From contig NZ_RCCV01000001.1 of assembly GCF_003664255.1 (NCBI RefSeq), positions 1,860,001 through 1,924,000 of the forward strand: a stretch of DNA of 64,000 nucleotides. The letters run 5' to 3'. The first letter of the stretch is position 1, and every line of letters begins with the position of its first letter. The position numbers and the translations under genes were made by a program. The notes beneath the pieces were generated by a model, which was not told where the DNA came from, made no database searches, and saw nothing but the letters and a program-made list of their open reading frames with translations. The DNA comes from Micromonospora sp. M71_S20 (GTDB lineage Bacteria; Actinomycetota; Actinomycetes; Mycobacteriales; Micromonosporaceae). Shown piece by piece: positions 16,526-24,688 of this stretch.

Positions 16526-17728
16526 ATGACCAGCTACGAGGCCGGACAGCGCGTCGCCCTGCTCCACACCACCGACCCGTACACCCTGCTGCGCACCGGC
16601 GACACCGGCACCGTCCGCCGCCACAACCAGGGGCACAACATCGTCGAGGTCACCTGGGACGGCGGCTCGACACTGTCGATGTGCCTCGACGACGGTGACC
16701 GCATCGCACCGGCCGCCACCCCGCCACCCACCGGCGACCCGGTCGCCGAGGCCGCGGGATGGGCCGCCGCGCTGCGGCGGATGCGCGCCGCCGGCACGGA
16801 GGCCGGCCGTACCGCCGCCGAGTGGTGGGCGCAGGACACCATCGGCGCCCGCGCCAGCGGCGGCACCCGCCTGGCCGCGCGCCGGATCCTGGCCGGCCTC
16901 GACGAAGTTGATCCCGTCGTCCTCGACGCCCTGCCCCGCTTCTCCTCGGCGGGAGATTCGGTCGACACCGCCGGGTGGGAGCTGTTCGCCGACGCCACCG
17001 GCGACGTCTCCGGCTGGTTCGGGCTGGGCATCCAGCAGCGCGACGAGGCGATGGCTGTCTACCGCGACGCCTACGACACTGCCGTCACCGACCGCGTCGC
17101 TGAACTGTGTCACCTCGCGGCCAGCCCCACCGGCCGCGACGTGTCCCACCTGCGCCCCGACCGGGTCCGTATCGGCGGCGTCGGCGTGTTCTCCGGCGAC
17201 TGGGCGCGCACCACCGGGCCCGACGGCGACGACCGGATCGAGGTCGGGTTCGTCGGCACCCTGATCGACCACTGGAACGGATGGGCGGTGTTCTCCTGCA
17301 CCCGCGAAGTGGCCGAGGCGATCGTCGCCGACCAGCAGCGCCACCGCGACCGGTACCGCCACCGCCTGCGCGAGCAGGGCGTGCCGGCCGACGACCTGGA
17401 CCGGCGGGTCGACGCGGAACTGGCCGACCTGTCCTTCGACGGCGACGTCATCGTCGCCGACCAGCGCGCCCTGTCCGACGACCCGGAAGCCATCGAACGC
17501 ATCCCTCCGGACGGTGACCGCCGGTACGTGGTGATGGGCCGCAGCTGGTGCTGGGAGGCCGTCGACCCGTACGCCTGCGACCGGATCGTCGGCGACCTGC
17601 CCGAGCCCGACCAGGCACAGGCCGGCCCCCGGCCAGGCCACGCCGCGTCACTGGAAGCCGAGCCGGCTTCGGCGGCGGCATCCGACACCACCACGACAAA
17701 CGAGAGCAACAGGAGAAGAGCCCGCTGA
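16526..17728 (+). CDS. DUF4314-domain protein
   Basis: The product has 400 residues from ATG 16526. The first 60 residues match DUF4314: GQRVALLHTTDPYT, then GDTGTV, then EVTWDGGSTLSMCLDDGDRI. This is a small beta-barrel found in actinobacterial and phage-related proteins. A helical middle (about 75-150) and a larger alpha/beta part without known motifs follow; the last 40 residues are disordered. The function of the family is unknown. A barrel of this kind often binds nucleic acid, which is inference only. Confidence 0.65.
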   Translation: MTSYEAGQRVALLHTTDPYTLLRTGDTGTVRRHNQGHNIVEVTWDGGSTLSMCLDDGDRIAPAATPPPTGDPVAEAAGWAAALRRMRAAGTEAGRTAAEWWAQDTIGARASGGTRLAARRILAGLDEVDPVVLDALPRFSSAGDSVDTAGWELFADATGDVSGWFGLGIQQRDEAMAVYRDAYDTAVTDRVAELCHLAASPTGRDVSHLRPDRVRIGGVGVFSGDWARTTGPDGDDRIEVGFVGTLIDHWNGWAVFSCTREVAEAIVADQQRHRDRYRHRLREQGVPADDLDRRVDAELADLSFDGDVIVADQRALSDDPEAIERIPPDGDRRYVVMGRSWCWEAVDPYACDRIVGDLPEPDQAQAGPRPGHAASLEAEPASAAASDTTTTNESNRRRAR

Positions 17729-18081
17729 CCACAATCGCGCCGCGCGCATCTCTCCCGGCCCTCGCAGTGCACGCGTAGTCGGCCGGCGCTCCCGCGGTCC
17801 CGCACCGCACGCCCATTCGACTTGATCGATTGAGGTGGCGGGGGGGGGTCGCATCGTCGGCGCCGACTCTGCCCACGCGGCCCCGACACCGGCCAGCACC
17901 CACCACCGGCGATCCAGCGCGTCGCCGTACCCCTTCAGCACCACCGGGCGTGGTCGCCCACCTGCCCGGCCCGACGCGGGCCGGCAGAGGTTGGCCCCAC
18001 CCGTCTCCGCTGTGCGGTACCCACCGCCCGCGCACCCGGAGACGGGTGCGCGGGCCCGACCCATGGAATCGAGGAAACCTC
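17729..18081. promoter_or_regulatory. Leader of the MoxR-VWA operon: CGACTTGA motif and hairpin
   Basis: No gene is supported. CGACTTGA lies at 17818-17825, followed by TCGATTGAGG. A perfect 13-bp hairpin, GCCCGCGCACCCG (18026-18038) with CGGGTGCGCGGGC (18043-18055) and a GAGA tetraloop, sits 26 bp before the MoxR start. A promoter followed by an attenuator or terminator is a reasonable reading. Confidence 0.5.
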
Positions 18082-19248
18082 ATGACCACACCACACCCGC
18101 CGGCCGGTCCAACGCAGAACGACCCAGCCACGGCCAGCGGCGCCGGCACTCCCACCACCGAGGCGGGCTCCGGCCGGTCCGGCTACCTCTACCGCAAGGT
18201 CGCCCTGCACCTGGCCGACCACCCCGACACCATCCTCAAGGTCGGCGAGATCACCCGGGCCATCGGCGCACCGTCGTCCGGGGCCGTGTTCGAGGCGCTG
18301 AAGAAGATGGCCACCGCCGGGCACGCCACCCACCACCGCGACCCGCACCACCGCTTCCAGATCACCCAGGCCGGCATCGACGCCGCCGGCACCCTCCCAC
18401 CCGCCGCACCCCGCACCCGCTCCAACGGCAGTGCCGGTGGCGGCCGGCAGTCCCGGCCCGCGCCGGTACCACGACCGAACGGGACGCTGTACCACCCGCG
18501 GCGGCTCGGCAGGGGCTGGGACGTCGAGGAACTGCGACGGCTCCGCGCCCAGCAGGTGCCCGTGCTGCTGTACGGACCACCCGGCACCGGCAAGACCGCC
18601 ATGGTCGAGGCCGCGTTCCCCGACCTGCTCACCGTCGCCGGCACCGGCGACACCGTCGTCGACGACTTCCTCGGCTCCTACAACCCGGTCCCCGGCGGCG
18701 GCTACGAGTTCGTCCACGGCCCCCTCGTCACCGCGATGCGGGAGGGACGCGTGCTGCTGGTCGACGACGCCACCCTCAGCCCGCCCCGCGTCCTGGCCGT
18801 GCTGTACCCGGCCATGGACGGCCGCGGTGTCATCACCATCCCCGCCCACGGCAACGAGACCGTGGAAGCCGTCGACGGGTTCTACATCGTCGCCGGCCAC
18901 AACCCGGGCGTGCACGGCGCGGTCCTCACCGAGGCCCTGGCCTCCCGGTTCACCGTCCACCTGCACGTCACCACCGACTGGGACCTCGCCCGCCAACTCG
19001 GCGTCCCCAAGCAGGTCGTGGCCGCGGCGATCGACCTCAACGCCGACCTCGCCGCCGGCAAGACCGTCTGGGCGCCGCAACTGCGCGAACTGCTCGGCTT
19101 CGTCAAGGTCCGCGACCACCTGGGCACGACCGCAGCCCTGGCCAACCTGGCCGGCATCGCCCCCGAGGACGCCCGCGACGACGTCACCGCCGCCCTGTCC
19201 CGACACACCGGCACGCCCATCACCGCGCTGGCCCTCGGCAAGCGCTGA
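18082..19248 (+). CDS. MoxR-like AAA+ ATPase with N-terminal winged helix
   Basis: The product has 388 residues from ATG 18082 (GAGGAAACC upstream). Residues about 33-100 form a winged helix (GYLYRKVALHLADHP, then ITRAIGAPSSGAVFEAL). From about 165 comes a MoxR-type AAA+ module: Walker A YGPPGTGKTAM (about 165-175), Walker B-like RVLLVDDATLS (about 223-233), and a GHNPGVHGAVLTEALASRF sensor/arginine-finger region (about 273-291). MoxR ATPases remodel partner proteins together with von Willebrand factor A proteins, and such a gene follows directly. The fused DNA-binding-like domain is unusual for MoxR. Confidence 0.85.
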   Translation: MTTPHPPAGPTQNDPATASGAGTPTTEAGSGRSGYLYRKVALHLADHPDTILKVGEITRAIGAPSSGAVFEALKKMATAGHATHHRDPHHRFQITQAGIDAAGTLPPAAPRTRSNGSAGGGRQSRPAPVPRPNGTLYHPRRLGRGWDVEELRRLRAQQVPVLLYGPPGTGKTAMVEAAFPDLLTVAGTGDTVVDDFLGSYNPVPGGGYEFVHGPLVTAMREGRVLLVDDATLSPPRVLAVLYPAMDGRGVITIPAHGNETVEAVDGFYIVAGHNPGVHGAVLTEALASRFTVHLHVTTDWDLARQLGVPKQVVAAAIDLNADLAAGKTVWAPQLRELLGFVKVRDHLGTTAALANLAGIAPEDARDDVTAALSRHTGTPITALALGKR

Positions 19249-19279
19249 CCCTTCACCCCTTTCTGGAAGGAGCCACTCC

Positions 19280-20917
19280 GTGTCACACCCGCACACCCAC
19301 CTGCGCCCCGGCACACCACCGGCACCGGCTGGCACCGCCGACTGGCGGGCCTGGTCGCAGGCGTGGACCCAGCACGTCCCGCTGCTGACCGGTCGCACCG
19401 ACCTCACCGTCCTCGTCGCCCCCGGCGCCGCCGGAGACGCCCCCGAATGCTTCTACCCCAACCTCAACCGCATCGAGGTCGACGCCACCTACATCGCCGA
19501 GCGCCCCGACGTCACCGACCCGGCCAAGGCCCGACACAAGCGCCTCGTGCCCACCGGCTACGGGCTACTCGTGCACGGCGCCGCGCACGCCGCGCACAGC
19601 CGCTGGACCACCCCACCCGGCACCCCGCCGATCCTCGCCGACGTCGCCGCCATGCTGGAGGAATCCCGGGCCGAGGGACGCCAACGCACCCGCCGCCGGG
19701 GCGACCGCCGCTGGCTGCGTCACGTCGTGAAGACCCTCCTCGACCCCGACGACGCGGCCGTCGACGACCCGTGGCACGCCGGACAACTCGCCGCCCTGCT
19801 GCTGGCCCGCGTCGACGCCCGCATCGTCACCAGCAAGGACGTCCGCCCGGTCCGGGCCGCGGTCACCAGCGTCCTCGGCCGCAAACGCCTGCGGCAACTG
19901 CGCGACATCTGGCGCGAGGCCCACACCTGCGACGACACCGACGCCGACACCATGATCACCCTGGCCCGCCGTTGGTGCCAGGTCCTCGGCATCGACCCCG
20001 ACCAGCAGTACGACACGCCCGTACCGGACGCCGGCCTGTTCCCCGGCCGCCTCGCTGCGGCCCTCGTCGACTACCTCGCCGTCGCCGCCGGTGTCACCCC
20101 GACCGAGTACGCCACCGCGCTGCTGGCCCACCGGCACAGCCCACCAGCCCAGTGGGACCGCACCGACCCGACCGAGCACGAACACCGCGCGGCCCGCGAC
20201 CTGTCCAACCGACTGCGGCAGGCCCGCACCCAGCACCCCGAACCCGGCCGGCGCCCCTCGGCCATCCCACCCGGTCGTCTACGGACCCGGCAGGCCATCA
20301 CCGCCGAAGCACAAACCGCCGCCGGACAACTCCCGACAGCCGCCCCGTGGCAGCAACGCGCGCAACTGCCTCCGGAGAAACCCCGCCTGCACCTGGCGGT
20401 CCTGGTCGACCTGTCCGGGTCGATGCGCCGCTACACCGAGGCCATGTCCTCCGCCGCGTGGATCTTCAGCAACGCGGCACGCCGTGCCGAGGCGACGACC
20501 ACCACAATCGGGTTCGGCGACCGCACCACCGTCCTGGTGCCTCCACGCACCTACCCCAGGCAGGTGCTGCACATGCGCACCGGCCGCGCCACCGCCACCT
20601 TCCCGGAAGCAGTCAAGGTGGCCGACCAGCTCCTCGACCTGCGCCACGGCCGCACCCTGCGGATGCTGGCCGTCGTCTCCGACGGCTACCTCGACGACAT
20701 CCCCGCCGGGCAACAACTCGTCACCACCCTGCACCGCGCCGGCTGCGCCGTGCTGTGGCTACACCCCGCCGACCCGCCCACCGGCGGCGATCGGGCCGAC
20801 CCGGACCAGATCTGGGGGCACACCTTCACCCACGCCACCACCCTGACCGTAACCGACCCGACCGGGGCCATCGCGGCGATCGCCGACGCCGCCGTCACCG
20901 CCCTCACCCAGGCCTGA
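19280..20917 (+). CDS. VWA-domain protein, partner of MoxR
   Basis: The product has 545 residues from GTG 19280 (GAAGGAG upstream). The N-terminal half resembles the metallopeptidase-like/CoxE-type region of VWA-MoxR partners (GYGLLVHGAAHAAHS, about 94-108, where HGAAH recalls a degenerate HExxH). The C-terminal VWA domain has the metal-binding MIDAS motif DLSGSMRRY (about 377-385), a later GFGDRTTV and a VVSDGYLDD loop. VWA proteins bind targets that the MoxR ATPase then remodels. The gene lies 31 bp after MoxR. The target in the conjugative element is unknown. Confidence 0.85.
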   Translation: MSHPHTHLRPGTPPAPAGTADWRAWSQAWTQHVPLLTGRTDLTVLVAPGAAGDAPECFYPNLNRIEVDATYIAERPDVTDPAKARHKRLVPTGYGLLVHGAAHAAHSRWTTPPGTPPILADVAAMLEESRAEGRQRTRRRGDRRWLRHVVKTLLDPDDAAVDDPWHAGQLAALLLARVDARIVTSKDVRPVRAAVTSVLGRKRLRQLRDIWREAHTCDDTDADTMITLARRWCQVLGIDPDQQYDTPVPDAGLFPGRLAAALVDYLAVAAGVTPTEYATALLAHRHSPPAQWDRTDPTEHEHRAARDLSNRLRQARTQHPEPGRRPSAIPPGRLRTRQAITAEAQTAAGQLPTAAPWQQRAQLPPEKPRLHLAVLVDLSGSMRRYTEAMSSAAWIFSNAARRAEATTTTIGFGDRTTVLVPPRTYPRQVLHMRTGRATATFPEAVKVADQLLDLRHGRTLRMLAVVSDGYLDDIPAGQQLVTTLHRAGCAVLWLHPADPPTGGDRADPDQIWGHTFTHATTLTVTDPTGAIAAIADAAVTALTQA

Positions 20918-20971
20918 TGCCCGGCCGGGGCCGGCCCTGAGCCAACGGCCGACCAGTCCCACCCCGCGCCA

Positions 20972-21005
20972 CGGTGCTGCCCGGCCAAGTGGCCGGGCAG
21001 CACCG
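20972..21005. terminator. 15-bp-stem terminator after the VWA gene
   Basis: CGGTGCTGCCCGGCC (20972-20986) pairs perfectly with GGCCGGGCAGCACCG (20991-21005) around an AAGT tetraloop, 55 bp after the VWA stop. Confidence 0.7.
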
Positions 21006-21113
21006 CGCGCCGGGACCCACGACGTACCAGGGCCAGGACTGCGGGGCTGCCACAGGCCGCCCGACTCGCAGATCGCGGAGGGCCGATGCCGAACGGCCCC
21101 GCTGCTGCCTCCG

Positions 21114-21147
21114 CGACTTGACCACCCCGCGCCATCGAAGCGTGCAT
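21114..21147 (+). promoter_or_regulatory. CGACTTGA regulatory motif, fourth copy
   Basis: CGACTTGA (21114-21121) and ATCGAAGCGTGCAT (21134-21147) repeat the two blocks seen at 11797-11829. They lie 62 bp before ATG 21210, downstream of the VWA terminator. Confidence 0.6.
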
Positions 21148-21209
21148 GCATCGCGTCCCGACCGACCCGGCCCGGACGCGGTACGACGCTGCCCATCAAG
21201 GAGTTCCTC

Positions 21210-21821
21210 ATGCGTTACGGCACCGACGACGAATACCCCTTCGACACCGACAACCGCGCCTGGCGGCGCCTCGGCGATGTCACCAGCGAACACTTCGACG
21301 CCATCTTCTGGAACCGGGACCTGGACGGACGCCCCGTCCTGCTCACCCTGCGCGACATACCTACCGGGGACACGATCACCCTCGCCGTCCTCGATTCCCT
21401 GGAGATCCGCGATCCGCACGCGCTGCTGGCGGTCCACACCAGCGGCGAACTCGGCGCCCACGGCCCCACCAGCGGCGCCGAAGCGGCCCGCTCCCACGCC
21501 GCCACGCTCGCGCTCGACAGCACCACGCTCGCCGTGACCAAACCCGTGCCGCTGCACGACCCCGCCGCCACGGCGCTACCCGCAACCGGCTGGGTCGGCC
21601 TACCGCCCGACCTCGTCCCGGTCCTGCGGCCAGCCCCCGACGACGCGCGGGCCGTTGTTCTCGTGCTGCTCGACCGTGCCGAAGGCTGGCTCGCCGCCGT
21701 CGGCCCGTTCCCCACCCGCGCCGCCGCCGACAGGTGGCAACCCGCGGACGGGCCCGGCCGCGCCGCCGACCGGCTCACCGTGCCGCTGCACCCGGTCACC
21801 ATCGAGCAGGCCCAGAGGTGA
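21210..21821 (+). CDS. Unknown acidic protein, 203 aa
   Basis: The ATG at 21210 follows AAGGAG. The N-terminal 60 residues (AWRRLGDVTSEHFDAIFWNR, then PVLLTLRDIPTGDTITLAVL) look beta-rich. The C-terminal part has a further beta-strand pair. There are no membrane segments and no family I recognise. The stop overlaps the GTG of the HAD-like gene, so the two are translationally coupled. Confidence 0.55.
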   Translation: MRYGTDDEYPFDTDNRAWRRLGDVTSEHFDAIFWNRDLDGRPVLLTLRDIPTGDTITLAVLDSLEIRDPHALLAVHTSGELGAHGPTSGAEAARSHAATLALDSTTLAVTKPVPLHDPAATALPATGWVGLPPDLVPVLRPAPDDARAVVLVLLDRAEGWLAAVGPFPTRAAADRWQPADGPGRAADRLTVPLHPVTIEQAQR

Positions 21822-22354
21822 CCAGCACCCGACCACTGGCGCAGCCCGCCTCACCCATCGTGGCCATCGACGTCGACGGCGTCCTCAACCCCGCCGACCC
21901 GGCCCACGCCGAGACGCTCGGCTACCGACCGCACCGCTACGACGGGCCCGACCCGGACGGCCGGCATGTCACCGGCACCGTCTGGCTGCACCCCGACCAC
22001 GGACCGTGGCTGCGGGAACTGGCCGAGCACGCCCAACCGGTGTGGTGCACCAGGTGGAACCACCTCGCCGCCGCATGGATCGCGCCACGACTCGGCCTGC
22101 TGACCTGGCCGCACATCCCCATCCACGCCGGCGGTGTCCGCTTCGGCCACCAGAGCAAACTCGCCGACCTGTACGCCTGGGCTACGCGACGGCCACTCGC
22201 CGTCCTCGACGACGAATTCGGCGGCAAGGACCCCACCGCCGTCGGCCAGCGCACCGCCAGCGGCGCACCCACCCTGCTCCACCCGGTCGACCCGTACGAC
22301 GGGCTGCGCCGTGCCGACGTCGACACGGTGCTGACCTGGCTGGGTCAGCTCTGA
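21818..22354 (+). CDS. HAD-like hydrolase domain protein
   Basis: The product has 178 residues from GTG 21818, overlapping the previous stop. HAD motif I is clear: IVAIDVDGVLNP (about 13-24), with the nucleophile Asp followed by the second Asp two residues on. A CTRWNH segment (about 74-79) takes the place of motif II, and LAVLDDEFGGKDP (about 128-140) supplies the acidic motif IV. It resembles the small 'HAD domain in Swiss Army Knife RNA repair' group, so a nucleic-acid or nucleotide phosphatase role is possible. The substrate is unknown. Confidence 0.65.
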   Translation: MTSTRPLAQPASPIVAIDVDGVLNPADPAHAETLGYRPHRYDGPDPDGRHVTGTVWLHPDHGPWLRELAEHAQPVWCTRWNHLAAAWIAPRLGLLTWPHIPIHAGGVRFGHQSKLADLYAWATRRPLAVLDDEFGGKDPTAVGQRTASGAPTLLHPVDPYDGLRRADVDTVLTWLGQL

Positions 22355-22461
22355 CCAGGCCACACCGGCGCCACCCGGCGCCGAGGCATTCCCCTCACCC
22401 GGATCCGCCGGGCCCGCATCCACCGATGCGGACTCCGCGCCGCAGTGACAAGGAGTTGGCT

Positions 22462-22830
22462 ATGAACAGCTTGTCCGATCCCGCTGACGAACCAGGTACC
22501 GACCGGTCACCCGGACTCAGCGTCGGCGACCCGGAACTGGGCAAGACCCGACGACTCACCCGCGAGTGCGCCACCTGCATTTTCAAGCCCGGTAACCCCA
22601 TGCACCTCGAACCCGGCCGGCTCAAGCAGATGGTGACCGAGGCGCGCGGCGGCGCCGGCTACATCATCTGCCACTCGACCCTGCCCTACGCCGGTAGTCC
22701 GGTCCCGCCCGCGGTCTGCCGTGGCTTCGCCGACCGCTACCGCACCTGGCAACTCGAGGTCATGGAACGGCTCTGGGGCTTCGTCGACGTCGAGCCACCC
22801 GACCCGGACTCCGCCCGCACCCCCGAATGA
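22462..22830 (+). CDS. Small Cys-containing protein, 122 aa
   Basis: ATG 22462 has AAGGAG 9 bases upstream. Four cysteines are arranged as ECATCIFKPG (about 33-42), IICHSTLP and AVCRGFAD (about 71-94), a pattern that could hold zinc or an iron-sulfur cluster. Similar small 'CATCIF' proteins are familiar from actinobacterial phages and integrative elements, but no function is known to me. It lies 16 bp before the DUF4262 gene. Confidence 0.6.
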   Translation: MNSLSDPADEPGTDRSPGLSVGDPELGKTRRLTRECATCIFKPGNPMHLEPGRLKQMVTEARGGAGYIICHSTLPYAGSPVPPAVCRGFADRYRTWQLEVMERLWGFVDVEPPDPDSARTPE

Positions 22831-22846
22831 TCAGGAGACACCCCTC

Positions 22847-23299
22847 ATGCGTGACATCGACGACTTCCTCCGACGCCAAGAAGAGATCATCGAAGCCACC
22901 GGCTGGGCCGTCACCCACGTGCTGCCCACCGACGACGCCACCGTTCCGTTCGCCTACACCGTCGGACTCACCGCCCACGACCACCCCGAACTGATCACCG
23001 CCGGACTGCCACAGAAGGTCGCCCACAGCCTCCTCAACGACCTGGCCCGCCGGGCCTACGACAAGGCCGAACGGTTCACCCACGGCCAGCGCATCAGCGA
23101 CCTCATCACCGGCTACGACGCGATCATCATCGACGGACCACCCACCGACGAACTGCCACCCGCGATGGCGATCAACCGCTACGGCCGCGACCAGATCCTC
23201 CTCCAGCAGTTGGTGTGGCCCGACCGGCAGAACCGGTTCCCCTGGGAAGACGGGTACAGCTTCGCCCCGCAGGCACAGCCGCTGATCGCCCAGCTGTAA
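22847..23299 (+). CDS. DUF4262-domain protein
   Basis: The product has 150 residues from ATG 22847 (AGGAG upstream). It shows the DUF4262 pattern: a leading helix (FLRRQEEIIEATGWAVTHV), then PFAYTVGLTAHDHPELITAG (about 38-57), and a C-terminal LVWPDRQNRFPWEDGY (about 124-139). The family is common in actinomycetes and has no established biochemical role. It is the last gene of the + strand block and is followed by a strong hairpin. Confidence 0.8.
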   Translation: MRDIDDFLRRQEEIIEATGWAVTHVLPTDDATVPFAYTVGLTAHDHPELITAGLPQKVAHSLLNDLARRAYDKAERFTHGQRISDLITGYDAIIIDGPPTDELPPAMAINRYGRDQILLQQLVWPDRQNRFPWEDGYSFAPQAQPLIAQL

Positions 23300-23322
23300 C
23301 AGGGCCGCTCGACCGCGGCCCG

Positions 23323-23360
23323 CCGGGATCCGGGCGCCTCCACAGGCGCCCGGATCCCGG
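23323..23360. terminator. Strong 17-bp-stem hairpin between convergent units
   Basis: The arms 23323-23339 and 23344-23360 (core GGGATCCGGGCGCCT with AGGCGCCCGGATCCC) pair perfectly around a 4-base CCAC loop. It lies between the DUF4262 gene (+) and the DUF2637 gene (-) and probably ends transcription from both sides. Confidence 0.75.
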
Positions 23361-23539
23361 ACGCGACCGAACGTGCTGGCCCACCTCGACTGGCATCCTG
23401 TCGCCGCCAGGCTGTCGCTGGGTCAGAACCACAGCTCTTGGAGATCTGGCACTACCCTGCACTTCGAGCCGCACGCTGCCGGGTGCTTGCGTCAGCGGGC
23501 CCACAGGCTGTCGTGGCACCGCACGGAGCACCACGGCGG

Positions 23540-24688
23540 TCACGAGGCGCTCGCCTGCTCGGTGGCACGGTTGGTGTCGTGTCGGTTCGCGGATCGTGGC
23601 CCGGGTGGCCAGTACCGGCGGACGGTGCGCTCGGACCGACCGATTCTGGTGGCGATCTCGGCCGGATGCAGCGACGGGTCCTGGCGGTACCAGTACGCCA
23701 CGGCCCCAGCGGTGTCGGGCGGCACGTCTGCGCTGTTTCTGCCGCCCTCCGGGGCGGGGTCATATCCTTGGCCTTCAATGGGCTTCAATTCAACCCTCTG
23801 GGCAGCGCCCGGAGGATTGACCCTGTCCTGCTCGTTCGTCTCCTCGACGGGGGTGCCTGGAGAGCCAGTGGTGCGGGACCTGCTGGTTCCAGATCCTTCT
23901 GTGGCGTGGTGTGAGGGTTCCGTGCCCCGCAACGGCGGTGCGTGCGGGGGCGCCGGGGCGTCGTCACCGGTCCGGGCGAGGTGAGCGTCCTCGTGGTCGA
24001 TTGCACCGGTCGGCTTGTGCCCGCTGGTGTCCGCGATCGGAGGCGCGCTCTCGTCTCTGCGGATCGCGGCCTCCGGCATGTCCGTCGGCGGTACGTCGAG
24101 GTCTCGGGCCATCTGCGCTGCCGGAGGCACCCTTGAGTCGGGGGTCGGTGCCTTCAGGCTCTGGGGCTCGGCCGTCGGGATCGGCATCTCGGCTGGCACG
24201 GTGGCGGATTTCTCACCGTCGGCCGGGTTGATGGAGGGGTTGCCGATCCGTCCCGCGATCTCGACCAGGCTGATGCTGGCTACGACGACGAGCCCGTCGA
24301 CGGAGATGGGCAGCAGGTAGGAGGCGGCGGCGCTGGTTTCGCCGTACCGGGCGGCGACGCCGACCATGTGCCAGTAGCTCACCCAAGCGGCGATGCCGGC
24401 GATGACACCGGCGGCGATCAGTCGTGCGGCGGCCAGACCGCGTCGGTCTGCGGGGACCCGCGAGATGAGTTCGACGGTCAGCAGCAGCGCCAGCGGCGGC
24501 CATGCGGCGATGATCTGGCTGATGAGGTTCGGTCGGGCGTGCAGGACGTTCGCCGCGATGGACGCGGCAACGCCAAGGGTGAGCACGGCCCGCACGGCCC
24601 ACCGTAGGCGGTTCAGGTTCCTGGGCTCGATGTCCGCCTCCTGCGGGGTGCGGGCGGAGTTTTGCGGGGGTAGCGGTGTGGCGGTCAC
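23540..24688 (-). CDS. DUF2637 membrane protein with C-terminal HTH
   Basis: The product has 382 residues from GTG 24688, overlapping the stop of the gene before it. Four membrane segments lie in the first 155 residues (about 30-48, 60-80, 88-110 and 122-145), matching DUF2637 as in SpdB-like spread proteins of Streptomyces plasmids. A long polar Pro-rich linker follows. Near the C-terminus an AEIATRIGRSERTVRRYW motif (about 343-360) is a helix-turn-helix. In actinomycete mobile elements such proteins are tied to plasmid spread or transfer control. The combination suggests a membrane protein that also touches DNA. Confidence 0.75.
   Translation of the reverse strand: MTATPLPPQNSARTPQEADIEPRNLNRLRWAVRAVLTLGVAASIAANVLHARPNLISQIIAAWPPLALLLTVELISRVPADRRGLAAARLIAAGVIAGIAAWVSYWHMVGVAARYGETSAAASYLLPISVDGLVVVASISLVEIAGRIGNPSINPADGEKSATVPAEMPIPTAEPQSLKAPTPDSRVPPAAQMARDLDVPPTDMPEAAIRRDESAPPIADTSGHKPTGAIDHEDAHLARTGDDAPAPPHAPPLRGTEPSHHATEGSGTSRSRTTGSPGTPVEETNEQDRVNPPGAAQRVELKPIEGQGYDPAPEGGRNSADVPPDTAGAVAYWYRQDPSLHPAEIATRIGRSERTVRRYWPPGPRSANRHDTNRATEQASAS

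Noticed and set aside
17935..19407. 490-residue open frame on the - strand
   Set aside because: It is antisense to the MoxR gene; composition shows a shadow frame.
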